This document shows positions 18,338-27,587 of a stretch of 64,000 nucleotides of DNA, piece by piece. The stretch is taken from the NCBI GenBank assembly GCA_965243545.1, contig OZ251573.1, positions 1,798,001-1,862,000 of the forward strand, given 5' to 3'. Every line of letters begins with the position of its first letter. Position 1 is the stretch's first letter. The translations under genes and the position numbers were made by a program. The notes under the pieces are model-generated. The model was not told the origin of the DNA. It did no database searches and saw nothing but the letters and a program-made list of their open reading frames with translations. Source of the DNA: CATQHW01 sp965243545. Its GTDB lineage: Bacteria; Spirochaetota; Spirochaetia; SZUA-6; Bin103.

Positions 18338-18341
18338 CGGT

Positions 18342-19526
18342 TCAGGCGCCGGCCCGCGCCAGGATGCCGGGCGCCAGATCGCCGATCGACGCGCTCAAGC
18401 CGTCGTCCCGCGCGCGGCCGGACGCGGCCACGGCCGGCGTCGGCACCGGCGTGTCGTACTGGTAATCCGGTTCGACCTGCTGGCGCTTCCAGGTCGCGCG
18501 CATCTCCCGCCACGCCCCGACCAGGGTGCGCGGCTGCGGCAGGTCGTCGGCGATCGTCCGGCTCAACGCGCGCAGGTTGTAGCACGGCACGCCGGCGTAC
18601 ATATGATGCTCCATGTGCCAGTTCATCCGCCAGTACAGAAACGTCGACAGGGGGTCGAGCGTGATGGTGCGCACGCACTTGCGGAAGTCGGCCACGTTGT
18701 CGCGCAGGCCGCAGTGCATGGGCGCGCCCACGAAGTACCTCCAGATGTTGCCGAAGAAGATCGGGAAGCTCACCAGCACCGGCAGCAGCCACAGGCCGGA
18801 CGCGATGCCGGCGACCGTCACCGCCGCGTGGAACAGCAGGGTGAAGCGCGCCCAGCGCACCGACTTGCCCCGCTCTTCGGGATGCGCGTCATACAGGGCG
18901 CGCACCCACTCCTCCGAGTTCTGGCCGGTCGCTTCCGGGGAGCTCTCCGCGCCGGGGCGCGGGAATATCCCCAGCGCCGTGCCGGCCGTGTTCCGCAGCA
19001 GCGGGATCAACCCCTTCGACTCGAAGCCGCCGGTGATGCTGACCGTGCAGAGCTGCAGCAGGTACAGGATGCGGAGCGTCGGGGTCTTGGGCAGCACCAC
19101 CTCCCGGTCGCCGTCGGGGTGCAGGGTGTAGCGGTGATGATAGGTGTGGCTCAGCGCGTAGTCGTGGAAGTTGAACCACGACAGCAACCCGTAGACGTGC
19201 AGGAACACGCGGTTGAGCCGCTTGGTGCGGAACACGGTGCCGTGGTCGAGCTCGTGGCAGGCGGAGCTGAAGAAGCTGGTGACCGCGCCGTGCAGCAGCA
19301 GCGCGAACGCGAACGCCGCCCACCATCCCCGCGAGAACAGGTACCAGGTGAGCGCGCCGGTGCCGGCGGCGAGCGCCAGATGGCCGACCGCCTGGAACCC
19401 TCCGCGCAGGTCGCTGCGCCGCATCAGTCGGCGCAACACCGCCGGATCGATCGGGCTGCGGTACCACCGCACGCGCAAGCTGCGGCGCACCTGGGCGAGC
19501 GGCGGACGTGCGCTGGACATCGGCAT
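18342..19526 (-). CDS. Membrane fatty acid desaturase
   Basis: The 394-residue integral-membrane di-iron enzyme shows all three histidine boxes: HELDHGT near residue 91, HTYHHRYT near residue 127 and HMEHHMY near residue 306. Hydrophobic pairs flank them, and both termini are expected in the cytoplasm. The ATG has an exact AGGAGG site (TAGGAGGAGAAATG). It opens a minus-strand operon with two PhyH dioxygenases; related desaturases insert double bonds or hydroxylate fatty acids or carotenoids. The actual substrate is unknown. Confidence 0.85.
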   Translation of the reverse strand: MPMSSARPPLAQVRRSLRVRWYRSPIDPAVLRRLMRRSDLRGGFQAVGHLALAAGTGALTWYLFSRGWWAAFAFALLLHGAVTSFFSSACHELDHGTVFRTKRLNRVFLHVYGLLSWFNFHDYALSHTYHHRYTLHPDGDREVVLPKTPTLRILYLLQLCTVSITGGFESKGLIPLLRNTAGTALGIFPRPGAESSPEATGQNSEEWVRALYDAHPEERGKSVRWARFTLLFHAAVTVAGIASGLWLLPVLVSFPIFFGNIWRYFVGAPMHCGLRDNVADFRKCVRTITLDPLSTFLYWRMNWHMEHHMYAGVPCYNLRALSRTIADDLPQPRTLVGAWREMRATWKRQQVEPDYQYDTPVPTPAVAASGRARDDGLSASIGDLAPGILARAGA

Positions 19527-19588
19527 TTCTCCTCCTATGGCGGCCGCCGCCGGACGCTCAAGGAGCCGGACGGCGCGCTACGGCCGGC

Positions 19589-20902
19589 ATGATACACTAC
19601 CGCTCGGAACCTGGTAACGTGCGCCCGGCCAGAGACGTTCACGGCCCGTCTACCGACGCGGAGCGCATCGAGGTGGCGGACGCCCTGCGCGGCTTCGCCG
19701 TGTGCGGCATCCTGTTCGTCAACGTCCTCTACTTCAATCTCCCGTACTTTGAGGCGCCGGAAACCGTCGGCCCGTTGGGCGGCGTCATCAGCGTGTTCTC
19801 CCATGGCAGCCCGGCGCTCGATCGGCTTGCGGCGGACGGCGTGCTGGTGTTCGCGCAGGGCAAGTTCTACTCGATCTTCTCGCTGCTGTTCGGATGGGGA
19901 TTCGCCGTCCAGCTCGGCCGCGCCGAGCGCGAGGGGCGGACCGCCCGGTTCCCGCGGCTGTTCGCGCGGCGGCTGCTGGTGCTTGGCGCGATCGGGGCGG
20001 CGCACTTCGTACTGTTGTTCCCCGGCGACATCCTGATGCTCTACGCGGTCACCGGGCTGGCCCTGGTGTGTATGAGGGGAGCCCGTCCCGAGGTGCTGAT
20101 GCGGTGGGCGATCGGGATCGTCGCGGTGACGGCTGCGTTTGTGGCGCTGCTGTTCGGATGGCTGGAGTTGGCGCGAGCGTTCGGCGCCGCGGAGTTGGCC
20201 CAGGGCGGCGCGGCGCGGATGGACGGCGATGGCCCCGAGGGGTCAACGGTCACCGCCGTATACGCCGGCTTCTCGTTTCCGCTGCAGATTGCGTTCCGCG
20301 TCATCCCGTACATGGGCAACGCCGGGGGCCTGCTCGTGGTCCCGGTGGTGTTGGCCATGTTCATGACCGGCTTCGCGGCCGGCCGTTGCGATCTGCTCCG
20401 CCGGCTGGCCGAACACCGCGCGCCGGCGCGCCGGGTCTGCGCGTGGTGTCTGGCGGTCGGCCTGCCGCTGGCGGCGCTGGCGGCGGCCGGTATGAAGCTG
20501 CCGGCGCTGAGCGCGTTCATGGCCCTATGGTTCAACCAGCTGACGGCCGGCCCGGTCGTGGCGATCGGCTACTGCGCCGGCATCGCGCTGCTGTGGCAGC
20601 GTCCCGCGTGGCGGAGACTGCTGCATCCGTTGACCTGGCTCGGCAGGATGGCGCTCACCAACTACCTGCTGCAGTCGGCGATCGCCGCCGCGATCTTCCG
20701 CGGCTACGGGCTCGGTCCGGAGCGGATGGTGTCGACCGCGCAGTCGTTGCTGATCGCGGCCGCCATCCTGGCCGCGCAGCTGGCGGCCAGCCGCTGGTGG
20801 CTGCGGCGCTATCGCTTCGGTCCCGCCGAGTGGCTCTGGCGCACGCTCACCTACGGACACGCGCCGCCGATGCGGCGAGCCGTAGCGCCGACGTCGAGTT
20901 AG
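19589..20902 (+). CDS. DUF418 family (YeiB-like) membrane protein
   Basis: The N-terminus reads RIEVADALRGFAVCGILFVN, the family signature, followed by about ten hydrophobic helices. The DUF418 part at the C-terminus contains GRMALTNYLLQSAIA and ends in a cytoplasmic tail with RRYRFGPAEWLWRTLTYG. Such proteins are inner-membrane, acyltransferase-like and of unknown function. ATG at 19589 or GTG at 19619 may be the start; both keep the signature. It is divergent from the desaturase operon (62 bp apart) and its stop overlaps that of the next gene by 4 bp, tail to tail. Confidence 0.85.
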   Translation: MIHYRSEPGNVRPARDVHGPSTDAERIEVADALRGFAVCGILFVNVLYFNLPYFEAPETVGPLGGVISVFSHGSPALDRLAADGVLVFAQGKFYSIFSLLFGWGFAVQLGRAEREGRTARFPRLFARRLLVLGAIGAAHFVLLFPGDILMLYAVTGLALVCMRGARPEVLMRWAIGIVAVTAAFVALLFGWLELARAFGAAELAQGGAARMDGDGPEGSTVTAVYAGFSFPLQIAFRVIPYMGNAGGLLVVPVVLAMFMTGFAAGRCDLLRRLAEHRAPARRVCAWCLAVGLPLAALAAAGMKLPALSAFMALWFNQLTAGPVVAIGYCAGIALLWQRPAWRRLLHPLTWLGRMALTNYLLQSAIAAAIFRGYGLGPERMVSTAQSLLIAAAILAAQLAASRWWLRRYRFGPAEWLWRTLTYGHAPPMRRAVAPTSS

Positions 20903-21975
20903 CGCTCTCCGGCCCCGTCCGCCCGCCATTCTCCCGGGTGCCGGAACGCGGCGGCGTAGCGGTCGCCGCCGGCCACGGCCGCGGCCCCGCCGCGGTCGAT
21001 GGAGTCGATGGCGGCGCTCAACAGGGCGAACACCTTGAGGTTGTTGCGGCCGCTGAACGACGGCTCCGGGCCGCCCGCCAGATAGCCGCGCCACGCGTCC
21101 AGGAACGTCTGCCACGGGTCGACGGTTCCCAGGCCGGCGTCGGCGTCGAACGGACGCAGCTTCCCGCCGCGCTCCGCGAACTCGTAGGTGACGTCGTCAT
21201 TGCTCATGTGGACGCCGCGGCAGCGCAGCACCCCCCGCGTACCCTCGATGCGCAGTTCGTAGTGATCGCTCTGCGAGGAGAATCCGCCGTGGTAGAGGAC
21301 GTGCAGCCCGCCGAAGCAGCGGATGAGGGCGTTGACCATGCACGGGCCGGCGTACACCGACCAGGACGGCCGGAACCCGTCGCAGGTGATCGTCTCCGGC
21401 GCGTGTTCGGGGAAGAGCGCCATGAGGGTGTCGAAGTGATGGCACGACATCTCGTAGAGCGCCGGCTGCGGCAGCGTGGTGAGGTTGAGCGCCCGGTGGC
21501 GCGGCTTCGAGTTGAGAAAGGTGACGCTCTCCGGCGCGCCGAGCCGGCCGGCGGCGAGCAGCCGGCGCACCGCCCGGTAGTGCCGGTTGTAGCGGACCTG
21601 CTGGCCGACCGCCAGCGACCGGCCGGCGCGTTCGGCGCGATCCGTCAGCCGCACCGCATCGGCGTAGTCGTTGGTGATCGGCTTGGCCACCAGCACGTCG
21701 AGCCCGGCGTCGATGCAGGCCGCGGACTGCCGGTAGTGCCACTCCGACGGCGTGTTGATGACCGCCGCGTCCGCGCCCGCGGCGCCGAGCGCGGCGTCCA
21801 GGTCACCGAACAGCGCGCTGTCCGGCAGTCCGAGCAGCTCCTGCCCCTGCGCCAACGCCTCTTCGCGGACGTCGACGACCGCCACGATGTCCGCCCACTC
21901 CTGCCGCGCGATGGCCCGCGCCATCACCTTGGCTATGCCGCCCATACCGACGGCCATGCATCTGCGCACCGACAT
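20899..21975 (-). CDS. Gfo/Idh/MocA family oxidoreductase
   Basis: The 358-residue protein starts MSVRRCMAVGMGGIAKVMAR with the Rossmann glycine motif, then the cofactor-switch acid in VVDVREE, the catalytic-lysine motif VAKPITND near residue 94 and MSCHHFDTLM as the dimer/active-site helix. The first residue of the usual EKP motif is Ala here. Longer upstream open frame on this strand is antisense to the large lyase-like gene and is rejected. Only 24 bp separate its ATG from that of the divergent lyase-like gene, so both are probably controlled together and may act on the same glycan-derived sugar. Confidence 0.85.
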   Translation of the reverse strand: MSVRRCMAVGMGGIAKVMARAIARQEWADIVAVVDVREEALAQGQELLGLPDSALFGDLDAALGAAGADAAVINTPSEWHYRQSAACIDAGLDVLVAKPITNDYADAVRLTDRAERAGRSLAVGQQVRYNRHYRAVRRLLAAGRLGAPESVTFLNSKPRHRALNLTTLPQPALYEMSCHHFDTLMALFPEHAPETITCDGFRPSWSVYAGPCMVNALIRCFGGLHVLYHGGFSSQSDHYELRIEGTRGVLRCRGVHMSNDDVTYEFAERGGKLRPFDADAGLGTVDPWQTFLDAWRGYLAGGPEPSFSGRNNLKVFALLSAAIDSIDRGGAAAVAGGDRYAAAFRHPGEWRADGAGER

Positions 21976-21982
21976 ATCGCGG

Positions 21983-21988
21983 TATGAT
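21983..21988 (+). promoter_or_regulatory. Candidate -10 box in the 24-bp divergent intergenic gap
   Basis: TATGAT lies 11 nt before ATG 22000. On the opposite strand the same bases give TCATAC, 6-7 nt from ATG 21975. With no ribosome site on either side, both messages could be nearly leaderless; any -35 boxes would lie inside the neighbouring coding regions. Confidence 0.3.
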
Positions 21989-21999
21989 GCCACGGTTGC

Positions 22000-24900
22000 A
22001 TGGAAACCGTAAGTCACGTCGACGTCTGCGGCGACCGGCGGATCGAGGCGATCCTCAACGACCCGGCCAACGCCGTGGTGGAGGCGATGACCTGCGAGAC
22101 GCTGGGCGGATGGGTCCCCGACATAGGGCTCACCACCTACTCCCATCGCAGCATCTACCGTCCGCCGGTGCTGGCCCGCTCCGGGTTGCCGACCACGCTC
22201 GCCCATCGCTTCTGGCGGACCGGCGAGGGGCTGATCGACCACACCGGCCGCAGGTGGATCGGCGTGCTGATCTACGACCAGCAGGGCGAGCGGTGTCCGA
22301 TGGAGCTGCAGGTGGCCGGCCGGCCGGTCGGCCGGCTGGAACCGATGCGGCACGACAACCGGCGTCACCTGATCGTCGCCGACCGGCCGGTCGAGTTCTT
22401 CGGCGGCATGGAGGTGTTCCAGCTCACGGCGCCGGGTCCGGGCACGTACCGGATCGAGGCGCTGGTCTTTCTGGCCGCCCGTCCGGCGCCGACCGGCTTT
22501 GTCCCCGAGATACGCCATCTCACGGCGCGCCGCCGCGCCGGCGGCGCCGAGCTCCACTTCATCACCGGCCACGTAGCGCGCGCCGCGGCGGTCGCCCGGT
22601 CGGGCGCGGCCGTCGCGGCGCGGGCGCGGTCCGCGCGGCTCACCAAGCTCCACGCGCTGGTGCTGGACGGCCCGCTCCCCGCCGGCTGCCGGTTCGAGGT
22701 GACCGCCACCGGCATAGGCGGCGAGACGGCGCACGCTACGCTCGACGCGGCCCTCTCCGCTCCGGCGGCTCAGCTCGCTCCGGCGGCTCAGCTCGCTCCG
22801 GCGGCTCAGCTCGCTCCGGCGGCTCAGCTCGCTCCGGCGGCTCAGCTCGCTCCGGCGGACGCGCCCGCCCCGGAGCCGGACCGCGACGCCGAGCCGGGCC
22901 TTTCCGTACCGATCGAGATCGTCGGAGCGGGCGGCCCGGACTCGGCTGGCGCGGGCGTGACCGGCATGCCGCTGACGTTCGGCGTCCCGCTGCCGCGCGG
23001 ACGTCTGTGGCGTCCGGCGTCGGCCCGGCTGACGGCCGGCGGCGCCGCCGTGGCCGCTCAGTGCCGGGTCCACTCGCGGTGGCCGGACGGCAGCGCGCGC
23101 TGGGTGCTGGTCGACGCGGCGATGCCGGCGCCGTTCCCGCCGTCCGGCCGGATCGCCGGCGCGGCGCAGTTCGGATCGGACGCCGGCGCGGATGCCGGCG
23201 CTGCCGCAGGCGCCGGTATGCGGACCACGCGCACCGGCGACGGCGTGGTCCTGGAAGGCGATCACCTGCGGGTCGAGTTCGATCCGCAACGGCCGTCGTT
23301 CCCGGCTGCCCTCTCCGCCCGCGCCGCGGCGGATCGGGCATCGGCGGGTGAGCCGGCGCGCCCGGACGCGGCGACGGCGGTCGAGGTGCGGCTGGCCAAC
23401 GGCGCGGCGCTGCAGCCGCGCTGGGCGCCGCCGGCCTGCGAGGAGTCCGGCGGCGAGCGGAGCACGCTCCGCTACCGGATCGATCACTGCGACAGCGCCG
23501 GCACGCCGCACCTGCGGAGCGTCGTGCGCGTCCACGTCTACCGGGCGCACCGCTACGTGCGCGTGCAGCACCGGCTGGAGGTGGTGAGCCCGGCGCTCGG
23601 GCCGGCCGCCGGGGCGCCGGACCAGGCGCCGGCGGCGGTGGAGTCCGGCGCCGCCGCCCGCGGCATCGCCGAGGCGGACCGCCTCGGCGCGGCGGCGACC
23701 GCCGCGGACGTGGCCGCCTGCGCCGGCAGCGGCCCCGGCGAGGAGCGCAGCCTGCTGGAGATCGGGTCGGTGGTGGCGCGCATCGCCATTCCCGGCATCC
23801 GCGCCGCGGCCGCCGGCGGCCGGCGCCGGGAGGTGGCGGCGGGCGGGCACTGGCGTCTGGTGCAGGAGGACGACCGGCGCTACCGGGTCGAGAGCGGCGC
23901 CGCGCCGCCGGCCACCATGGACGGCCGGTGTTCCGGTCACGTCCTGTTGGAGTCGCCGGACGGCCTGACCGGCGTGGCGGTGCGGCGCTTCTGGCAGACC
24001 TGCCCCACCGGTCTGCGGGTCGACGCGGCCGGCGCCGCCGTGGAGCTGCTGCCCCCTCTCCCACCCCTCCCCTCGCGGTCGCCGCATCCGGCCGCTCCGG
24101 AACCCACCGGCGAAGACGAAGACGCCGACCGTTGGCACCGGCTCCTGTTCTGGCGCACCGGCCGCGGCTACCTGCTCAAGGCGGGTCAGGCGTTGACCAC
24201 CGAGTTCGCCGTCAGCCTGCCCCGCTCGCCGCAGGAAGCCGAGCGCATCGCCGCCTGGTGCGAGCGGCCGGCGGTGGTGCGCCCGGCGGTCGACTGGCTC
24301 AACCGGTGCGGCGTCCTCAGCCCGATCCGCGCCAAGGCGCAGTCACGGCTCCCGCGCTACGAGCGGATGGTCGACCACGCCTGCGGCGAGTGGCTACGGG
24401 AGCGGGAGCGCTTCCGCCAGTACGGATTCCTCAACTTCGGCGACTGGTACGGGGAGAGCGGCTGGTCGTGGGGCAACAACGAATACGACCCGCCGTTCGC
24501 TCACTATCAGGAGTTTCTGCGCGGCGGCCGCGCCGAATGGGCCGTGCTGGCCGCGGAGGCGGTGCGGCACCTGGTCGACGTCGACACCTGCAACTTCTCC
24601 TCCGACCCCGCCCAGGTCGGCGGTCAGTACGGACACATGCCGGGACACGCCGGCGGCTACCTGCCCGCCTATTTCCGCAGCAAGGTCGGCTGCTCCTGCA
24701 TGTTCCACTCCCACGCGTGGGTGGAGGGCGCGGCGCTCCACTACCTGCTCACCGGCGACGAGAGCGTGCGCGATACGCTGCTCCGCACCGGCCAATGGAT
24801 GCTGACCGGCCGCGCGCGCGGGGTGATCGGCGGCGGCGTGGCGGGCGAGCGGAAGGGGCTGGACGCCTACGACTACGGGCAGCTCCGGGACGCCGCCTGG

Positions 24901-25521
24901 CACCTGATCCACCTGTGCGCCTTCGCCCGTTGGACCGACGATCCACGCTTCATGAACGCCGCGCACCTGGTGGCCGAGCGCCTGCTGGAGCGGCGTACGC
25001 CCGGCGGCGGCTGGGAGCGACTGCTCGGCGAAGGGCACTGCTTTGCCGGCCCGCCGCGCACGCGCGGCGAGGCGAGCTTCATGGTCGGCGTCTGCCTGTC
25101 GGCGCTGCGCCGCTACCACGAGCTGACCGGCGACCAACAGGTGGCCGCGGCGATCGTAGACGGCGCCCGCTGGCTGGTCGAGCGCACCTACGACCGCGGC
25201 GCGCGCCAGTTCCGCTACACGTCGAGCCCGTCGCGCGGCGGCGGCAGCCCGGCCCACACCGGACAGGTGATCGAGGGGCTGGTGTACGCGCTCTCCTTAC
25301 GCGCGGACGCCGAGCTGGCCGGCATCGTCCGCCGCGGGCTGGCCAACCTGGGCGGCGAGCGGCGCGCCGCCGCGCCGTTGCCGCTCGGCGCTCCCGGCGC
25401 ATCGGCCTCGCGCGGCGTGGGGCCGTCGCTCAGCCATGAGACCCGCTACGTGCCGACCATGCTGGCCTATCTGCCGGCCGATGCAGATCCGGCGCCGGAG
25501 TCCTCCCCCGCGGACGGCTGA
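22000..25521 (+). CDS. Large exo-rhamnogalacturonan-lyase-like (YetA/PcRGLX) protein
   Basis: The 1173-residue protein starts with a ~200-residue beta domain (WVPDIGLTTYSHRSIYRPP, DRPVEFFGGMEVF), then an APAAQL repeat linker (residues 254-287), then a beta domain with LTFGVPLPRGRLW and RWPDGSARWVLVDA, which matches the first domain of the PcRGLX/YetA family. A long central beta region follows. The C-terminal ~380 residues look like an alpha/alpha toroid (FGDWYGESGWSWGNNEYDPP, GHMPGHAGGYLPAYF, HSHAWVEGAALHYLLTGD). No signal peptide is seen. It probably acts on a polysaccharide or glycoside, in line with the divergent oxidoreductase. Ala/Gly/Pro linkers (e.g. residues 385-410, 530-570) are unusually abundant. 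The start at 22000 is not backed by a ribosome site. Confidence 0.7.
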   Translation: METVSHVDVCGDRRIEAILNDPANAVVEAMTCETLGGWVPDIGLTTYSHRSIYRPPVLARSGLPTTLAHRFWRTGEGLIDHTGRRWIGVLIYDQQGERCPMELQVAGRPVGRLEPMRHDNRRHLIVADRPVEFFGGMEVFQLTAPGPGTYRIEALVFLAARPAPTGFVPEIRHLTARRRAGGAELHFITGHVARAAAVARSGAAVAARARSARLTKLHALVLDGPLPAGCRFEVTATGIGGETAHATLDAALSAPAAQLAPAAQLAPAAQLAPAAQLAPAAQLAPADAPAPEPDRDAEPGLSVPIEIVGAGGPDSAGAGVTGMPLTFGVPLPRGRLWRPASARLTAGGAAVAAQCRVHSRWPDGSARWVLVDAAMPAPFPPSGRIAGAAQFGSDAGADAGAAAGAGMRTTRTGDGVVLEGDHLRVEFDPQRPSFPAALSARAAADRASAGEPARPDAATAVEVRLANGAALQPRWAPPACEESGGERSTLRYRIDHCDSAGTPHLRSVVRVHVYRAHRYVRVQHRLEVVSPALGPAAGAPDQAPAAVESGAAARGIAEADRLGAAATAADVAACAGSGPGEERSLLEIGSVVARIAIPGIRAAAAGGRRREVAAGGHWRLVQEDDRRYRVESGAAPPATMDGRCSGHVLLESPDGLTGVAVRRFWQTCPTGLRVDAAGAAVELLPPLPPLPSRSPHPAAPEPTGEDEDADRWHRLLFWRTGRGYLLKAGQALTTEFAVSLPRSPQEAERIAAWCERPAVVRPAVDWLNRCGVLSPIRAKAQSRLPRYERMVDHACGEWLRERERFRQYGFLNFGDWYGESGWSWGNNEYDPPFAHYQEFLRGGRAEWAVLAAEAVRHLVDVDTCNFSSDPAQVGGQYGHMPGHAGGYLPAYFRSKVGCSCMFHSHAWVEGAALHYLLTGDESVRDTLLRTGQWMLTGRARGVIGGGVAGERKGLDAYDYGQLRDAAWHLIHLCAFARWTDDPRFMNAAHLVAERLLERRTPGGGWERLLGEGHCFAGPPRTRGEASFMVGVCLSALRRYHELTGDQQVAAAIVDGARWLVERTYDRGARQFRYTSSPSRGGGSPAHTGQVIEGLVYALSLRADAELAGIVRRGLANLGGERRAAAPLPLGAPGASASRGVGPSLSHETRYVPTMLAYLPADADPAPESSPADG
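22759..22858 (+). repeat. 18-bp tandem repeat inside the lyase-like gene
   Basis: Five identical copies of an 18-bp unit (GCTCCGGCGGCTCAGCTC) and a partial sixth encode APAAQL repeats. Identity at the DNA level shows recent expansion; the copy number could vary between strains. It sits between two predicted domains and acts as a linker. Confidence 0.9.
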
Positions 25522-26294
25522 TCCAGGAACCGGTCGATCACCGCCGCCAGGGCGACCGGCGCGTCGAGGTCGGCCTGGTGCCCGGCGCCGTCGATCACCT
25601 GCAGCGCCGCGCGCGGGAGCGCGCCGCGCCACAGCCGGCGGTACCCGGCCGGGAGCACGCGGTCCGCGGCCCCGAACACCAGCAGGGCGGGCTGCTCGAC
25701 GCGGTGCAGCCGGCGCGCCACGCGCGTGTCGCCGACCGGCCAGAGCAGCCGCGCCGCCGCCTCCTGAGCGCGCGCCTGCGCGACCGCCCACTCCACCGGG
25801 TCGCCGGGCTCCGGCGCCGCCACGTGAGCATCCCAGACCGCCGGATCGCTGCACAGCAACCCGGCCAACTCGCCCGGCCGTTGCGCGAACAGGTCGGCCG
25901 TCGGCTCGGCGGCGTCGAACAGGCCGAGCGGCGACACCAGCGCCAGCCGCCGCACCGACGCCGGCCACACCGCCGCCACGTCGGCCGCCAGCGCGGCGCC
26001 CACCGACACGCCGATCAGGTCCGCCCCGCCGGCGCCGGCGGCGTCCAGCAGGTCGCGGGTAGCCAGCAGCCAGTCGAGGTGGTCGTCGAGCCGGCCGATC
26101 GTCTCCGATCCCGGGAACCCCGGCAGGCTCGGCGCGATCACCCGCCGCGTGCGCGCCAGCCGCTCCAGGAACCGGGTCGGGCGTGGCAGTCCGCCCACGC
26201 CGGCCAGCAAGGCCACCGGCTCGCCGGCGCCCAGCTCCCACACCCGGCAGGAGACGCCGGCGGCCCGCACCGTCCGTTCGCTCGGCCGCCTCAC
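25467..26294 (-). CDS. Alpha/beta-fold hydrolase
   Basis: The 275-residue protein shows the nucleophile elbow GVSVG near residue 96, the acid in FGAADRVLP and the catalytic His in GAGHQADLD. The lid region is short. Its substrate is unknown; esters, lactones or C-C bonds are all possible. It overlaps the stop of the upstream flavin-dependent oxidoreductase by 4 bp (ATGA) and its own 3-prime end overlaps the lyase-like gene by 55 bp on the other strand. It is the last of three genes in a minus-strand operon. Confidence 0.85.
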   Translation of the reverse strand: MRRPSERTVRAAGVSCRVWELGAGEPVALLAGVGGLPRPTRFLERLARTRRVIAPSLPGFPGSETIGRLDDHLDWLLATRDLLDAAGAGGADLIGVSVGAALAADVAAVWPASVRRLALVSPLGLFDAAEPTADLFAQRPGELAGLLCSDPAVWDAHVAAPEPGDPVEWAVAQARAQEAAARLLWPVGDTRVARRLHRVEQPALLVFGAADRVLPAGYRRLWRGALPRAALQVIDGAGHQADLDAPVALAAVIDRFLDQPSAGEDSGAGSASAGR

Positions 26295-27553
26295 GAGCCG
26301 GACGCCGCCTCTCCGCGTGCCGACGCCGGCTGCCGCGCAGCCGCCTCAGGCTGCCGCGCAGCCTCAGGCCACCAGTGGTCCTCCCACCGGTCGGTGAACA
26401 GATCGCGCAGCTGCGGCAGCACCCGCTCGGCGAACAGCCGCGTGTTGGCGCCGGTCAGGCTGCGGTCCATGTTGCCGAAGTGGAGCAGCAGCATCAGCTG
26501 GCCGACGTTGAGGTCGACGGCGATGTCCCGCAGCCGGTCGGCCACCTCGTCCGGGGTACCGACGATCAGGTAGCCGCGCTCCAGAATCTGCTCGTAGGTC
26601 GGCGCGGTGGTGAACTGCGCCACCGGGTTGCCGGGATTGGCCTGCCGCGCGCGGAAGCGGACCGACGCCTCGGTCGCGTAACCGGGCGGCACCGCGAAGC
26701 GCGGGTCGGTGTGCAGGCAGTTGGCGTAGAAGTACTCGGCCGGCGCGCGGTAGAGGTCGAGCGCCTCGCGCTTCGTTTCGGCCACGCCGACCAGCTGCAG
26801 GTAGCCGGCCTGAAACGGATTCGGCTCCCGGCCCTGCCGCGCCAGCTCCGCCCAGTAGCCCTTGAGCACGCCGCGCGCCGTATGGTATCCGAAATAAGAC
26901 AGCGCGGCGTAGACGTATCCGCGTTCGCCGCACGTGCGCCACGTCTCCGGCGCGCCGCCGCCCGGTATCCAGATCGGCGGGCGCGGCCTCTGGATCGGCC
27001 GCGGCCAGACGTTGACGTAGCGGTGTTGATAGAAACGGCCGGCGAACGCGAACGGCGCGGGTTCCTGCCACGCGCGCACCACCAGCTCGCACGCTTCCAG
27101 GTACTTGTCGCGGAGCGTGCCGGGGTTGCGGCCGTAGGCGTAGCAGGTGTCCATCGGCGTGCCGAGCGGCAGCCCGGCGATCAGCCGGCCACCGGAGATG
27201 CAGTCGAGCATCGCCATCTCCTCGGCCACCCGGAGCGGCGGATCGTACAGCGCCGGCGCGTTGCCCATCACGCAGACCGCCCCGCGGGTGGTGTTGCGGG
27301 CCAGCACCGACGCCATCAGGTTGGGCGATGGCATCATCCCGTAGCCGTTGGAGTGATGCTCGTTGACGCACACGCCGTCGAAGCCGAGCGCGGCCGCCTC
27401 CTCCAACTCGTCCAGGTACTCCCGATACATGGCCCCGCCGCGCACCGGATCGAACAGCCGCGAGTCGATGTCGACCCAGATCGACGGGTGCGTTGCGCGG
27501 AAGTCGGCCGGCAGCTCCGCGTACGGCATGAGGTGAAAGAACAGGACGTTCAT
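26291..27553 (-). CDS. LLM-class flavin-dependent oxidoreductase (luciferase-like)
   Basis: The 420-residue TIM-barrel protein begins MNVLFFHLMPYAELP and has the family motifs FDGVCVNEHHSNGYG, LDCISGGRLIAGLPLGTP and PPIWIPGGGAPET. The NEHH element is shared with F420- or FMN-dependent monooxygenases. ATG at 27553 was chosen over a longer frame because similarity starts there. The C-terminus has short ARQPEAA-type repeats. It lies 34 bp after the double metallo-beta-lactamase gene and overlaps the hydrolase, so the three likely form a catabolic or detoxification pathway (inference). Confidence 0.85.
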   Translation of the reverse strand: MNVLFFHLMPYAELPADFRATHPSIWVDIDSRLFDPVRGGAMYREYLDELEEAAALGFDGVCVNEHHSNGYGMMPSPNLMASVLARNTTRGAVCVMGNAPALYDPPLRVAEEMAMLDCISGGRLIAGLPLGTPMDTCYAYGRNPGTLRDKYLEACELVVRAWQEPAPFAFAGRFYQHRYVNVWPRPIQRPRPPIWIPGGGAPETWRTCGERGYVYAALSYFGYHTARGVLKGYWAELARQGREPNPFQAGYLQLVGVAETKREALDLYRAPAEYFYANCLHTDPRFAVPPGYATEASVRFRARQANPGNPVAQFTTAPTYEQILERGYLIVGTPDEVADRLRDIAVDLNVGQLMLLLHFGNMDRSLTGANTRLFAERVLPQLRDLFTDRWEDHWWPEAARQPEAAARQPASARGEAASGS

Positions 27554-27587
27554 CGGCGTAGCGGCGGGGGCGGGTTCAGGCGGCCGG

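Noticed and set aside
21976..24138. Upstream extension of the Gfo/Idh/MocA frame on the minus strand
   Set aside because: Antisense to the lyase-like gene, low complexity, and an ordinary Met start exists at 21975.
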